Assembly (NCBI RefSeq): GCF_900143015.1 | Contig: NZ_FSRT01000001.1 | Coordinates: forward strand, 1,674,001 to 1,738,000 | Source of the DNA: Fibrobacter sp. UWB11 | Lineage (GTDB): Bacteria; Fibrobacterota; Fibrobacteria; Fibrobacterales; Fibrobacteraceae | DNA: 64,000 nucleotides | Direction of reading: 5' to 3' | Part shown: in pieces, positions 17,025 through 25,375 of the stretch | Layout: each line of letters begins with the position of its first letter | How positions within the stretch are numbered: position 1 is the stretch's first letter | Notes under the pieces: model-generated | Told to the model about the DNA's origin: nothing | Databases searched by the model: none | What the model saw: only the letters and a program-made list of their open reading frames with translations | Program-made: the position numbers and the translations under genes

Positions 17025-17133
17025 CATGCCCGGCTCGATCGGGCATCTCCCCCTCCCCCCCAAAAAACAGTTCACCGTTTTCATCCATTTAATATCAAGC
17101 TACACGTTTGAATTTTACTTTATCCAAAACACT

Positions 17134-17182
17134 TGCAAACTACAGATTGCAAAATGAACGATTTTGCAAACGGTTGATTGCA
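17134..17182. promoter_or_regulatory. two 18-bp TGCAAAC-N4-GATTGCA motifs upstream of rpn
   Basis: TGCAAACTACAGATTGCA (17134) and TGCAAACGGTTGATTGCA (17165) start 31 bp apart, close to three helical turns, and lie 75-120 bases before the Rpn ATG. The second differs by one base from the reverse complement of the motif at the other Rpn locus (55303, 55378). Candidate binding sites for a shared regulator. Confidence 0.55.
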
Positions 17183-17256
17183 AAATTTGTAAGGTTTCAC
17201 TTTTTCAAAATTTTCCGTTGTAGATTAAAGCCTCTAAACTTAACGGAGGTATAATA

Positions 17257-18072
17257 ATGAACATAAAACCTTTCGACGAGCTCGACATTACCGACCCGAT
17301 CATGTTCGGTCTTGTCTTCAGCAACAAGGACATCGCCCAGCCATTCATTGAACATCTGCTAGACATCAAAATCGACCACCTGGAAACGCCCACACCCGAA
17401 GCCGTTCTCAGCTTTGACGCAAATCATAAGAGCGTCCGCTATGATGTTTTTGCGCGAGAAACCAATGAAAACGGAGAGACGATCCGTTCCTTTGATCTTG
17501 AGATGCAAATGACGGATACAAAAGAACTACCTCAAAGGGCTCGGTATTACCAAAGTGTCTGTGACGGGGTTGCTCTCGCCAAGGGAGATTTTTACACCAG
17601 TCTCAAGCCACAATACATCTTGTTTTTATGTCCGATGGACATTTTCAAAGGCGGACTCCCTGCATACCATTTTGAAAACAGAGCTAGGGAGAATACAAAC
17701 ATCACTCTGAATGACCTTACTTTCAAAAACTTTTATATATTTAGTAAGTACGAGGAATTTGCAGACCCAATCGTCAAAGCCTACATGAAGTACTTTGCAA
17801 CCAGGAATGCAGACTCCAACGAAACCGAGACAATCAAAAACAAAGTGTCTTTTTTCAAGACCGACACTTTCACGAGGAGCAAGTATATGACTTACGAGTA
17901 CGACCTTCATGAAAGAGAGGAAAAAGGAAAGGCCGAAGGAAAAGCCGAAGCAGAAGCCAAGGCCTTAGAAGAGAAAAAGGCCATGGCCAAAGGTTTCCGT
18001 GACGATGGATTTCCTCTAGAAGCTATCTCCAAGCGAACAGGCTTCACCATCGACGAAATCAAGTCTTTCTAA
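17257..18072 (+). CDS. Rpn-family PD-(D/E)XK nuclease, full length
   Basis: A 271-aa Rpn/'transposase_31-like' nuclease (PDDEXK family). The core residues are YDVFA with Asp63 and SFDLEMQ with Glu82-x-Gln84, then a helical region and a Glu/Lys/Ala-rich tail ending MAKGFRDDGFPLEAISKRTG. Rpn proteins are DNA nucleases implicated in recombination and anti-phage activity. GGAGG lies seven bases before the ATG. An in-frame internal start (ATG 17887, AGGAG seven bases upstream) would give a 61-aa tail protein. The cassettes around it copy exactly this tail. Confidence 0.88.
   Translation: MNIKPFDELDITDPIMFGLVFSNKDIAQPFIEHLLDIKIDHLETPTPEAVLSFDANHKSVRYDVFARETNENGETIRSFDLEMQMTDTKELPQRARYYQSVCDGVALAKGDFYTSLKPQYILFLCPMDIFKGGLPAYHFENRARENTNITLNDLTFKNFYIFSKYEEFADPIVKAYMKYFATRNADSNETETIKNKVSFFKTDTFTRSKYMTYEYDLHEREEKGKAEGKAEAEAKALEEKKAMAKGFRDDGFPLEAISKRTGFTIDEIKSF
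17887..18072 (+). CDS. possible internal RpnS-like short product
   Basis: An in-frame ATG within the full-length Rpn gene, with GAGGAG at proper spacing (seven bases). It would encode only the C-terminal tail, the arrangement known for E. coli Rpn genes, where the short product inhibits the long one. The same site and ATG begin every separate cassette in this array, which argues that the internal start is selected. Whether it is used cannot be seen from sequence. Confidence 0.5.
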   Translation: MTYEYDLHEREEKGKAEGKAEAEAKALEEKKAMAKGFRDDGFPLEAISKRTGFTIDEIKSF

Positions 18073-18258
18073 GCAAACATCCGCTCCCTTACTCAAGGGA
18101 GCTTTTTTTCATATCCGGCTCGATCGGGCTGTAAGCTTCCCCATAATGACCTTACTTTCAAAAACTTTTGAGCTTCGCTCCAAATCCGCTGCGGCTCGGA
18201 AATGCCCAACAAGTTGGTCACTTCTCTCGCCTTGCAAGATTTATTATTTTTAATAAAT
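18070..18258 (+). repeat. duplicated spacer of the Rpn array, copy A
   Basis: A block of terminator, a CCGGCTCGATCGGG hairpin, a piece of the Rpn coding sequence (AATGACCTTACTTTCAAAAA), and an inserted stretch of about 80 bp (GAGCTTCGCTCC…TTGCAAGATT). It recurs at 18567-18759 with few differences. The inserted stretch interrupts the Rpn frame, separating tail cassettes from any nuclease domain. Confidence 0.85.
18083..18109 (+). terminator. terminator, copy 2 of 3
   Basis: GCTCCCTT-ACTC-AAGGGAGC followed by T7, eleven bases after the full-length Rpn stop. Confidence 0.9.
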
Positions 18259-18395
18259 ACGAGGAATTCGCAAATCCAGTCGTGAAGGCTTATATGAAGT
18301 ATTTTGCGACTAGGAACGCAGACTCTCGTGAGACCGAAACCATCAACAAACAAGTATCCTTTTACAAGACCGATACGTTCATAAGGAAAAGATAC

Positions 18396-18569
18396 ATGAT
18401 TTACGAATATGATTTTCACGAACGAGAGAATGAAATACGAAAAGAAGCCGAAGCCAAAGCCTTAGAAGAGAAAAAGGCCATGGCCAAAGGTTTCCGTGAC
18501 GATGGATTTCCTCTAGAAGCAATCTCCAAGCGAACAGGCTTCACCATCGATGAAATCAAGTCTTTCTAA
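18396..18569 (+). CDS. stand-alone Rpn C-terminal cassette 3
   Basis: The remnant homology begins near 18255 (KYEEFANPVVKAYMKYF), but the clear start is ATG 18396 with AAGGA eight bases upstream. The product MIYEYDFHEREN… keeps the tail and the identical C-terminus (GFPLEAISKRTGFTIDEIKSF), but has a shorter coiled region than the full-length copy (no KGKAEGK repeats). Upstream differences from the full copy show it diverged before the shared 3' end was homogenised, as in gene conversion. Confidence 0.55.
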   Translation: MIYEYDFHERENEIRKEAEAKALEEKKAMAKGFRDDGFPLEAISKRTGFTIDEIKSF

Positions 18570-18759
18570 GCAAACATCCGCTCCCTTACTCAAGGGAGCT
18601 TTTTTCTTGTCATGCCCGGCTCGATCGGGCTGTAAGCTTCCCCATAACGACCGCACTTTCAAAAACTTTTGAGCTTCGCTCCAAATCCGCTGCGGCTCGG
18701 AAATGCCCAACAAGTCGGTCACTTTTCTCGCCTTGCAAGATTTATTATTTTTAATAAGT
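18567..18759 (+). repeat. duplicated spacer of the Rpn array, copy B
   Basis: Matches 18070-18258, with a short extra CTTGTC before the hairpin. Between cassettes 3 and 4. Confidence 0.85.
18580..18606 (+). terminator. terminator, copy 3 of 3
   Basis: GCTCCCTT-ACTC-AAGGGAGC then T6, after cassette 3. Confidence 0.9.
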
Positions 18760-18813
18760 ACGAGGATTCTTGTGTCTCATTATAAAGCCGACACTCTCAT
18801 AAGGAGCAAGTTT

Positions 18814-19023
18814 ATGACTTACGAATATGACATGTATCAAAGCAGACAAGAGGGCCGTGCAGAAGGAATTGCTGAGGGAAAAATTGAAGGCAAAACGGAG
18901 GCTACGCTCGAGATGGTCGATGCAATGCTCGCCAATCCCAAATGGACCGATGAAGATATCGCCTCAATCTCAGGCCTCCCGCTAGAAGAAATCCAAAAGC
19001 GACGTACTCTTTTAGCTAAATAG
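18814..19023 (+). CDS. stand-alone Rpn C-terminal cassette 4 (divergent tail)
   Basis: A 69-aa product from ATG 18814, with AAGGAG seven bases upstream. It starts MTYEYDMYQ like the others, then has EGRAEGIAEGKIEGK repeats and a different end (DEDIASISGLPLEEIQKRR) resembling another Rpn subfamily. Almost nothing of the Rpn gene remains upstream of the ribosome-binding site, so the unit is cut down to what is needed to make the tail. Followed by a strong terminator. Confidence 0.6.
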   Translation: MTYEYDMYQSRQEGRAEGIAEGKIEGKTEATLEMVDAMLANPKWTDEDIASISGLPLEEIQKRRTLLAK

Positions 19024-19051
19024 TCCCCGCGCAGTTAGCGCGTTAGCCTAC

Positions 19052-19081
19052 AAAAAAACTCCCTTTCCGGGAGTTTTTTTG
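19052..19081. terminator. bidirectional terminator
   Basis: A7-ACTCCC-TTTCC-GGGAGT-T7. It serves Rpn cassette 4 on the plus strand and the Wzc-like kinase gene on the minus strand. Confidence 0.9.
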
Positions 19082-19082
19082 T

Positions 19083-21257
19083 TTACTTCTTCTTTTCGCC
19101 GTAACGGTAGCGGTAACCGTAGCCGTAGCCATACCCGTAACCGTAACCATAACCGTACGAACTACCGTCATGCACGCACTTGTTCAGCACAATGGCCTTT
19201 TTCTCAAGCTTGGCCATGCTCAACTGGTCGATAATCTCCTGAATGTTCTCCATGGAATGCTTCTTGTATTCCACGACAATCAGCCCAAAATCGGCAAGCT
19301 TTGCGATTGCCTGCGCATCGGACACCAGCGAGCAAGGCGGCGTATCGATAACCACGATATCGTACTTTTCGCGACATTCCTGCACCAGCTCGGCAAAAGA
19401 TTTTGACGCAAGCATTTCACCCGGATTCGCCACACGCGAACCCTTCGGCAAAAAGTAAGCACCTTCACCCATATCCACAACAACACTATCCAATGTTGCC
19501 GTCTTTGCAATAACATCCGAAACGCCCTTTTCGTGCTTGTGCGAAAGTCTGGACTTGCGCAGGTCCGCATCAATAAAAATAACGCGCTTGTTCTGCTTTG
19601 CAAAAAGGTACGTCAGGTTCAACGACACAAAGCTCTTGCCCGCCTCTGGCGAAATACCCGTCACCATCAGCACGCGCCCGCCCTCGTCGAGGCACGAAAA
19701 TTCCAGCGCCGTACGCAACGCACGAATCTTTTCGATAGCAAAATCTTCGGAATCGGCCTTTGCCAAAATAAAACGCTTGTCATTTACGCCAGGCAGCTTG
19801 TGGCTGATATGCGTCTTGGGAACCTTCGCATAAACACTCACACCCGTTTCACGTTCAATCTCAGAAGATGAACCCACACCGCGATTACGCATGCGATGCA
19901 ACATAAGAACAAGAACCCAGGCAAAAGCAAAACCACCACCGAGCCCCGCAAGCGCAATCATCTTGCGCTTCGGTTTAATAGGCTTCCGGTGAATATAGGC
20001 CGGGTCCACAATACGCACGTTACCAATTTCACTAGCACGTACCACGCGGAGCTGCTGGATGTTGTTCAAAACAGACGTGTAAAGTTCATTGTTGAGTTCC
20101 ACATCTTGCTGGAGCTTTAGCACATCTTGTTGCGTAACCGGGAGCGCCTTAACCTTGCCCTCTTCTTTGCCAATTTCTTTACGGATACGTTCTTGCTGCG
20201 AAAGAATCGCCTGCATGGCAGGGTGGTCTTGTTTGAACAAACGAGATTTTTCTTGATATTGTTGCTGCAAAGAAAGCAACTGCGTTTTAAGCTGAACCTG
20301 ACGGTCCAACGTACCACGAGCCTCGGCCCCCAAGTCAACCGTCCCCACCTTGTTGCGGTAACTGGTCAAAAGTTGCTGGGCAGAATCAAGCTTAGCCTTA
20401 ATTGTCGGCAGCTGTTTTTCCAAAAATTCCAGAGACTTTTCGGCCTCGGCACTGCGCATCTCCACATTTTGGCGTACATACATCTGCGCTACAGCATTGA
20501 GCACTTTAGCAGCACGGTCCGGATAACGGTCCTGGTACGCAATTTCGATAATGTTCGTATTCTTCCCCTTTTCATCGGCCAGAACAGTCTTCTGCAAAAT
20601 CTCGGCCATACGGAGAACAGACAACCTGTACAAAACGAACTTTTGCCCCGGGAGCGCATCCATAGAGCGCACACAAATTGCAACAGAATCCCCCTCTACT
20701 GGCACGCGATATGTTTCGCCCACCTTACCCACAACAACGCTTGAACCAAGAGGGGTAAACAACTCATAAGAATCTTCCGATTTTACCTCGGCAACCCAAT
20801 CGCCATCATCATCATCAAAAACCTTAGGGGGTTCGAACAAATCCAAGTCCATCCGCCCCTCGCGGTGCATAAGGCGGTCTACAAGACCAATCGGTTCGGC
20901 ACCGTAATTCAAGCGCAACTTCTCGACCACGGGCATCAGCACGTTTAGGCTCTTAATCAAGTGGATTTCGGCCAAAGCTGGGCTATGCGATTCAAACAAA
21001 GCTCCAATATCAGCAATAGCCTTGCCGCTTTTAGACTTCGTATCGAGTTGCAACATCGCCGTACTGCGGAAAACATCCCGACTGTAGCGAGCGTACGTAG
21101 CCCCAGCAACCAAGCCTACAACAGAAAGCAAGGCGAAAATCAACCAATGACGGCGAAAAATACTGAACAATTCGAATACGTCAATGACATCGACCGGCTT
21201 AATAGCTCCCTGCGATACAGGGAGCTGATTCATCTGTTTTTCAGGTGTATTAGTCAT
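19083..21257 (-). CDS. polysaccharide co-polymerase / tyrosine autokinase (Wzc-like BY-kinase)
   Basis: The N-terminal Wzz domain has one membrane segment near residue 40 and a second near 440, with a coiled-coil periplasmic region between (QLPTIKAKLDSAQQLL). The C-terminal kinase has Walker A (TGISPEAGKSFVSLN), Walker A' (VIFIDADLRKS) and Walker B (IVVIDTPP). The tail is a GYGYGYGYGYGY-type cluster, the autophosphorylation site. It controls polymer length and export of the surface polysaccharide made by the upstream genes. ATG 21257 has AAAGG six bases upstream. It is last in the cluster, after a 169-bp AT-rich gap without genes. Confidence 0.92.
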   Translation of the reverse strand: MTNTPEKQMNQLPVSQGAIKPVDVIDVFELFSIFRRHWLIFALLSVVGLVAGATYARYSRDVFRSTAMLQLDTKSKSGKAIADIGALFESHSPALAEIHLIKSLNVLMPVVEKLRLNYGAEPIGLVDRLMHREGRMDLDLFEPPKVFDDDDGDWVAEVKSEDSYELFTPLGSSVVVGKVGETYRVPVEGDSVAICVRSMDALPGQKFVLYRLSVLRMAEILQKTVLADEKGKNTNIIEIAYQDRYPDRAAKVLNAVAQMYVRQNVEMRSAEAEKSLEFLEKQLPTIKAKLDSAQQLLTSYRNKVGTVDLGAEARGTLDRQVQLKTQLLSLQQQYQEKSRLFKQDHPAMQAILSQQERIRKEIGKEEGKVKALPVTQQDVLKLQQDVELNNELYTSVLNNIQQLRVVRASEIGNVRIVDPAYIHRKPIKPKRKMIALAGLGGGFAFAWVLVLMLHRMRNRGVGSSSEIERETGVSVYAKVPKTHISHKLPGVNDKRFILAKADSEDFAIEKIRALRTALEFSCLDEGGRVLMVTGISPEAGKSFVSLNLTYLFAKQNKRVIFIDADLRKSRLSHKHEKGVSDVIAKTATLDSVVVDMGEGAYFLPKGSRVANPGEMLASKSFAELVQECREKYDIVVIDTPPCSLVSDAQAIAKLADFGLIVVEYKKHSMENIQEIIDQLSMAKLEKKAIVLNKCVHDGSSYGYGYGYGYGYGYGYRYRYGEKKK
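19095..19157 (-). repeat. hexanucleotide repeat encoding Gly-Tyr tail
   Basis: Imperfect six-base units (CGTAAC/CGTAGC on the plus strand) encode repeated Gly-Tyr at the Wzc C-terminus. Unit number could change by slippage without a frameshift, altering the number of phosphorylatable Tyr. Confidence 0.75.
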
Positions 21258-21426
21258 ATTAAACCTTTTTCGTATAGAACGTTTGCCACCAAAATATTGA
21301 GCATTATTTACATTCAAATCATTTCTAAAAATAGCAAATTATAAGATTTTCAAAAGATGTATTTATAAAATTTGAACATCTATTCGAAAGACAATTCTAT
21401 AAGCTACCAGTTATACTCGACTCAGT

Positions 21427-22620
21427 CTAGTTTTTTTCGTCTTGATTACAGCAGATAATCGCTTCAAGTTGTTTTTTTACATTATGAGGCAATAAAGCTT
21501 CTTTAGCTTTTTTCAAATTATCAGAAAAACCTGCCAAAATTGTTCTATCCAAAGCGATTTCATTTATTTTATCAACCAATTCATCAACAGAATCACACAA
21601 AAAGCCCATTTGTCCAAATTTCTCAAATATATAATCGAAATAATAGTTATGCAAAGCTATGATTGGTTTCTGATTCCAGATAGCCTCCAATATAGCTCCA
21701 CTAGCAGTTAATTTATACGATCCGCTATTATATAGGAACAATAAGATATCCATCTTATTCACAAATCGATTATACTCGTCAAATGGCAAAAGTCGTCCAG
21801 ATTCATTCAAAGAACAGAAATGTGGCGAATTTATTTTTTCCGTTATAAAACTTATCGACTGTATCAGCACAGATTCTGCTATATTTTTTTTGAGGATTTC
21901 CCTTAAAACATTTAATCCCCGTCCTTTATTGATTGCCGCGGGAATGCCAACCAACAACTCGTTGGATTTTGATACATCCGTCAAAGAACAATCAACAAAA
22001 GGCCTTATATATGCATGATCAATCCAATAGATGTTCTTTTTATTTTTTTCCGAAATCCTACTTGCAAAGTATTCCTGCATAAAAGAAGATAATAAAATAA
22101 AGTGGAACCTAGATGGAATATCCATGTAGCGGAAAGATATTCTAAGAAAGGGATTGAAAAATAATTTATTTACAATAGCAGTATTCTCTTTTTTATCGAT
22201 ACCTTCCATTTCACTATGACACATTATATAAAGATTATTCTTTCCACGATCAAAGAAACGCAACAACCAAAGTGCTAAGAAAATATTTCCATTAAAAAAA
22301 ACATCACAATCCTCTTTTGTGTATTTTCGAGTCCAAACAAAGTTCAACCAAGAAACTATTAGTATCTTTTGAAAATAGTTCAAGCTTCCGCATTTCAAAT
22401 TGACGAAATACGATTTAGTTTCCTTATAAATAAAATCGACATTCGAACAATCAAAACCACATTTATTCATTAAAGCCTTCATATTTTCACAAGAAGATCC
22501 GTCTGCCACATAAGTAACATGGTCATACAAATCGGATATCATCATCAAATATGATTGGTTGATGACTTCGTGATAGGCTCCATGAGAATATGGATCAATA
22601 ATTACCGCATTCTTTTTCAT
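21427..22620 (-). CDS. probable glycosyltransferase (GT-B-like)
   Basis: A 397-aa protein. The C-terminal half has the GT-B donor-binding pattern: GIPAAINKGRGLNVLREIL, FDEYNRFVNKMDILLFLYNSGSY, then GAILEAIWNQKPIIAL. The N-terminal part starts with IDPYSHGAYHEV. No family-specific signature is recognised. Its ATG overlaps the stop of the preceding glycosyltransferase gene (ATGA), so the two are translated together. Probable role: adding a sugar to the repeat unit at the inner membrane. Confidence 0.65.
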   Translation of the reverse strand: MKKNAVIIDPYSHGAYHEVINQSYLMMISDLYDHVTYVADGSSCENMKALMNKCGFDCSNVDFIYKETKSYFVNLKCGSLNYFQKILIVSWLNFVWTRKYTKEDCDVFFNGNIFLALWLLRFFDRGKNNLYIMCHSEMEGIDKKENTAIVNKLFFNPFLRISFRYMDIPSRFHFILLSSFMQEYFASRISEKNKKNIYWIDHAYIRPFVDCSLTDVSKSNELLVGIPAAINKGRGLNVLREILKKNIAESVLIQSISFITEKINSPHFCSLNESGRLLPFDEYNRFVNKMDILLFLYNSGSYKLTASGAILEAIWNQKPIIALHNYYFDYIFEKFGQMGFLCDSVDELVDKINEIALDRTILAGFSDNLKKAKEALLPHNVKKQLEAIICCNQDEKN

Positions 22621-23771
22621 TTAACCAAACTCCGAAACAAATCTTCCCATTTATCGGCAATTTTAGGGAGAGAAAATTCACGAGAACTAGTAAGCCCGTT
22701 CTCAGCAAGTTTTTTCCTCCAATTTTCGTTTCGCATTAATTCTTTCAGCCTATACACATAGGATTCAAAATCATTTTCCTTGACAATCAAGCCGTTGTAC
22801 GCATCCTTGACAATCTCATGTAGACTACCATATGTGTCCATCGCCATAGGGACACATGCGTATTGTTGCGACTCCAAAAGGGTCATTCCAAAACCTTCAC
22901 TAGCAGAAGTCATCAAAAATACCGAAGCTCTGTTATAGTAAGGTCTAGGGTTTTCAAATTTACCATTCATCACAATATTTTTTAGTCCCATCTTTTCGGC
23001 CATTTCCTTCGTTTTAGAAAAATCAGGTCCATCACCAACCATGATAAGTTTCCAATCCGAGAATTCTAAATCAAAGCAAACCTCTTTCCATATTCTAAGC
23101 AGATAAGACATACGCTTAGGATGCTCTAACATTCGACCTACAAAAAGGACAATTTTTTCCTTTTGCTCATAATTCGCCATATCAAAATATTCAGTGTATG
23201 TCAACGGATTAGAAATTGCACCCAACCTATGCACCTTATAATTATGGGAAAAATGTTTAAAATCATTTAAAAAGGAATCTGCAAGAAAAACATACTTATC
23301 ACAAGTATCTATTTCTTTTTTGTGCATTCGAAGATAGTTCTTTTTTTCTCTCCATGCATATATGGAATGAAAATGGTCATTGAAAAAATTTTTAATCTTA
23401 CTATGTCTATCGTCAAATTTGGGAATAACTTCTTGATGCCAGCACCGAATTAATTTCACCGGCAAATCGCCAATAGCCTTACGAGCAAAGAATGTATTAC
23501 CCCATTGATTTATAATCAAATCGATTTTATTCTCTTTTAAAAAATTATGATATAACTCTAGTGAAGCGGAATCATTTACATCGTACGACGGGATTTCAAT
23601 CATGCCAATAGATTCATTTAATTGATATGGCATCGGATCAGTTGTTTTGTAATTCAAATAGGATGCAAAAACATTATGACCACGGCGGACAAATTCGTTC
23701 GCCAAAGTAGCAGTAACAGTTTCGCCACCACCATAAACAGGCCAATATCGCATCATATACAAGATATTCAT
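22617..23771 (-). CDS. glycosyltransferase family 4
   Basis: A GT-B enzyme. An N-terminal YWPVYGGGETVTATLANEF loop binds the acceptor side. The C-terminal block KIVLFVGRMLEHPKRMSYLL…LIMVGDGPDF…RASVFLMTSASEGFGMTLLESQQYACVPM contains the EX7E motif that holds the nucleotide sugar. ATG 23771 has AAGGA seven bases upstream; two earlier in-frame ATGs lack one. 384 aa. Confidence 0.88.
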   Translation of the reverse strand: MNILYMMRYWPVYGGGETVTATLANEFVRRGHNVFASYLNYKTTDPMPYQLNESIGMIEIPSYDVNDSASLELYHNFLKENKIDLIINQWGNTFFARKAIGDLPVKLIRCWHQEVIPKFDDRHSKIKNFFNDHFHSIYAWREKKNYLRMHKKEIDTCDKYVFLADSFLNDFKHFSHNYKVHRLGAISNPLTYTEYFDMANYEQKEKIVLFVGRMLEHPKRMSYLLRIWKEVCFDLEFSDWKLIMVGDGPDFSKTKEMAEKMGLKNIVMNGKFENPRPYYNRASVFLMTSASEGFGMTLLESQQYACVPMAMDTYGSLHEIVKDAYNGLIVKENDFESYVYRLKELMRNENWRKKLAENGLTSSREFSLPKIADKWEDLFRSLVK

Positions 23772-23849
23772 ATATCTATCCTTCTTTTCCATGTACACTT
23801 TAAATAAACCGAAGTTACCAATCATTCCTCATATAAGTAATCCCCCACT

Positions 23850-25373
23850 TCATTTTATCCTCGACACTTTTTGTTTAATTGAACTTAACAAAACTTTCCT
23901 TTCTTGTTTGTTAAGCCCTTTAAACAAGAAAAATAATACAATTATCAAACTTGAAGATAATATTGTTAGGACCAAACGTCCAAAGCTATTTGAAAGTACA
24001 TAGTTTTCTATACAAGGAATTATAGATGTAATCACTAACATTATAAATGAAAATAGCACAACCGATTTCAAATAAGAAGATACAGAAAAAGACATATTTC
24101 TTTTTAAGATAAGAAGTCGAGCAACAAAGGCCCCTATTGAAATAATAATAGACAAAACCATAACTATATAAGCTGGAGCTCCATAACATAAAGCAACATA
24201 GCTAAAAGGGAAGTTCATTATTTGAATGGTTCCAACAACAATCTGGTAAACCTTTATTCTTCCTGTGGCATTCAATGCAGTTCCTATGGGATAACTCATA
24301 GATTCTATTAATGATTCGATAAGCACTAAACGAGCAAAAATTATAGTACCTTCAGGAACCTCATTCAACCATAAATTGAGAATCATCGGCATTTCAAGAA
24401 ATAGGGGCATAACAACTAACAACATTAAACAGAAAGTCATTTTACCTGATCTATACACCAACAAAAGCATTTTTTCACTTTCCTTATTAGCATAATTCTT
24501 TATAATCTGAGGTTGAACTGCTGTAAAAAAGTTTTGAGCAAATAAGCAAACAGAATGATTTACTTGCATCGCTATAGCGCGAGCTGCATTTACAACAGGG
24601 CCAAAAAAAAGATTTAGCAACACATTTATTCCTTGTCCCTTAACCAAACCTGATGCAGCACCAAAAAGGTTCCACCCAGCAAATGAGAATATTTGAAAAA
24701 ACTTTTTTTTATCCCAAAAAAAAGACAAATGGCACTCTTTATATTTCACATAACAATAGCACCAATAATACAAAGAGACAGCAAATGTAGAAATTGTTAT
24801 TAAAAGGCCATACAAAACAAGTTTATCTACAGATGAGTATTTTATTAAAAAAGCTATAATTAACTTTGAGATTACATCAAAAATACTAACATATGCATAT
24901 ACAGACATATTCTCATGAGCAATGATCATAGCAGTACAAGGAATAGTACATATCGTAAGAATAAAAGATACTATAGCAAATTGATAAACAATAAATGCAG
25001 CGTTTATTCTCACTTCTGGGATAACCAATTTATTTGAAACAAACCACGCTCCAACAGTTTCCGCAAGGATAATCAAAAAAACAGATGCACATAAATAAGC
25101 AACAAACGTTAAATTAAATGTTTTTTTTAATTGAACAAAATCTCCCCGTCCTAAATCAAAAGATAAAAATCTATTCGTCGCTGTAGCCATAGAATTACTC
25201 AACAAAGAGAACATAGCAACTACACCGCCAACTACATTATAAATACCAAAATCAGTTACACCTAAATTCGCCAAAATAATACGATATGTGTAAAGAGAAA
25301 CCGTCAGTACAAGGAACTGTCGTAAATATAAAGTAATTGTATTCTTAACTATTTTTTTATTGGAAGCTTGCAT
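23850..25373 (-). CDS. polysaccharide flippase (Wzx-like, MATE/MOP fold)
   Basis: A 507-aa protein with about 12-14 hydrophobic segments. The start (KKIVKNTITLYLRQFLVLTVSLYTYRIILANLGVTDFGIY) and the LVKGQGINVLLNLFFGPVVNAARAIAMQVN region are typical of O-antigen/teichoic flippases of the MOP superfamily. It moves lipid-linked repeat units across the inner membrane. The codon content is very AT-rich, as across the cluster. Confidence 0.88.
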   Translation of the reverse strand: MQASNKKIVKNTITLYLRQFLVLTVSLYTYRIILANLGVTDFGIYNVVGGVVAMFSLLSNSMATATNRFLSFDLGRGDFVQLKKTFNLTFVAYLCASVFLIILAETVGAWFVSNKLVIPEVRINAAFIVYQFAIVSFILTICTIPCTAMIIAHENMSVYAYVSIFDVISKLIIAFLIKYSSVDKLVLYGLLITISTFAVSLYYWCYCYVKYKECHLSFFWDKKKFFQIFSFAGWNLFGAASGLVKGQGINVLLNLFFGPVVNAARAIAMQVNHSVCLFAQNFFTAVQPQIIKNYANKESEKMLLLVYRSGKMTFCLMLLVVMPLFLEMPMILNLWLNEVPEGTIIFARLVLIESLIESMSYPIGTALNATGRIKVYQIVVGTIQIMNFPFSYVALCYGAPAYIVMVLSIIISIGAFVARLLILKRNMSFSVSSYLKSVVLFSFIMLVITSIIPCIENYVLSNSFGRLVLTILSSSLIIVLFFLFKGLNKQERKVLLSSIKQKVSRIK

Positions 25374-25375
25374 TC

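Noticed and set aside
17048-17070. C-rich run before the Rpn gene as a phase-variation tract
   Set aside because: The longest uninterrupted run is seven C, it is intergenic and not placed within a promoter that could be recognised.
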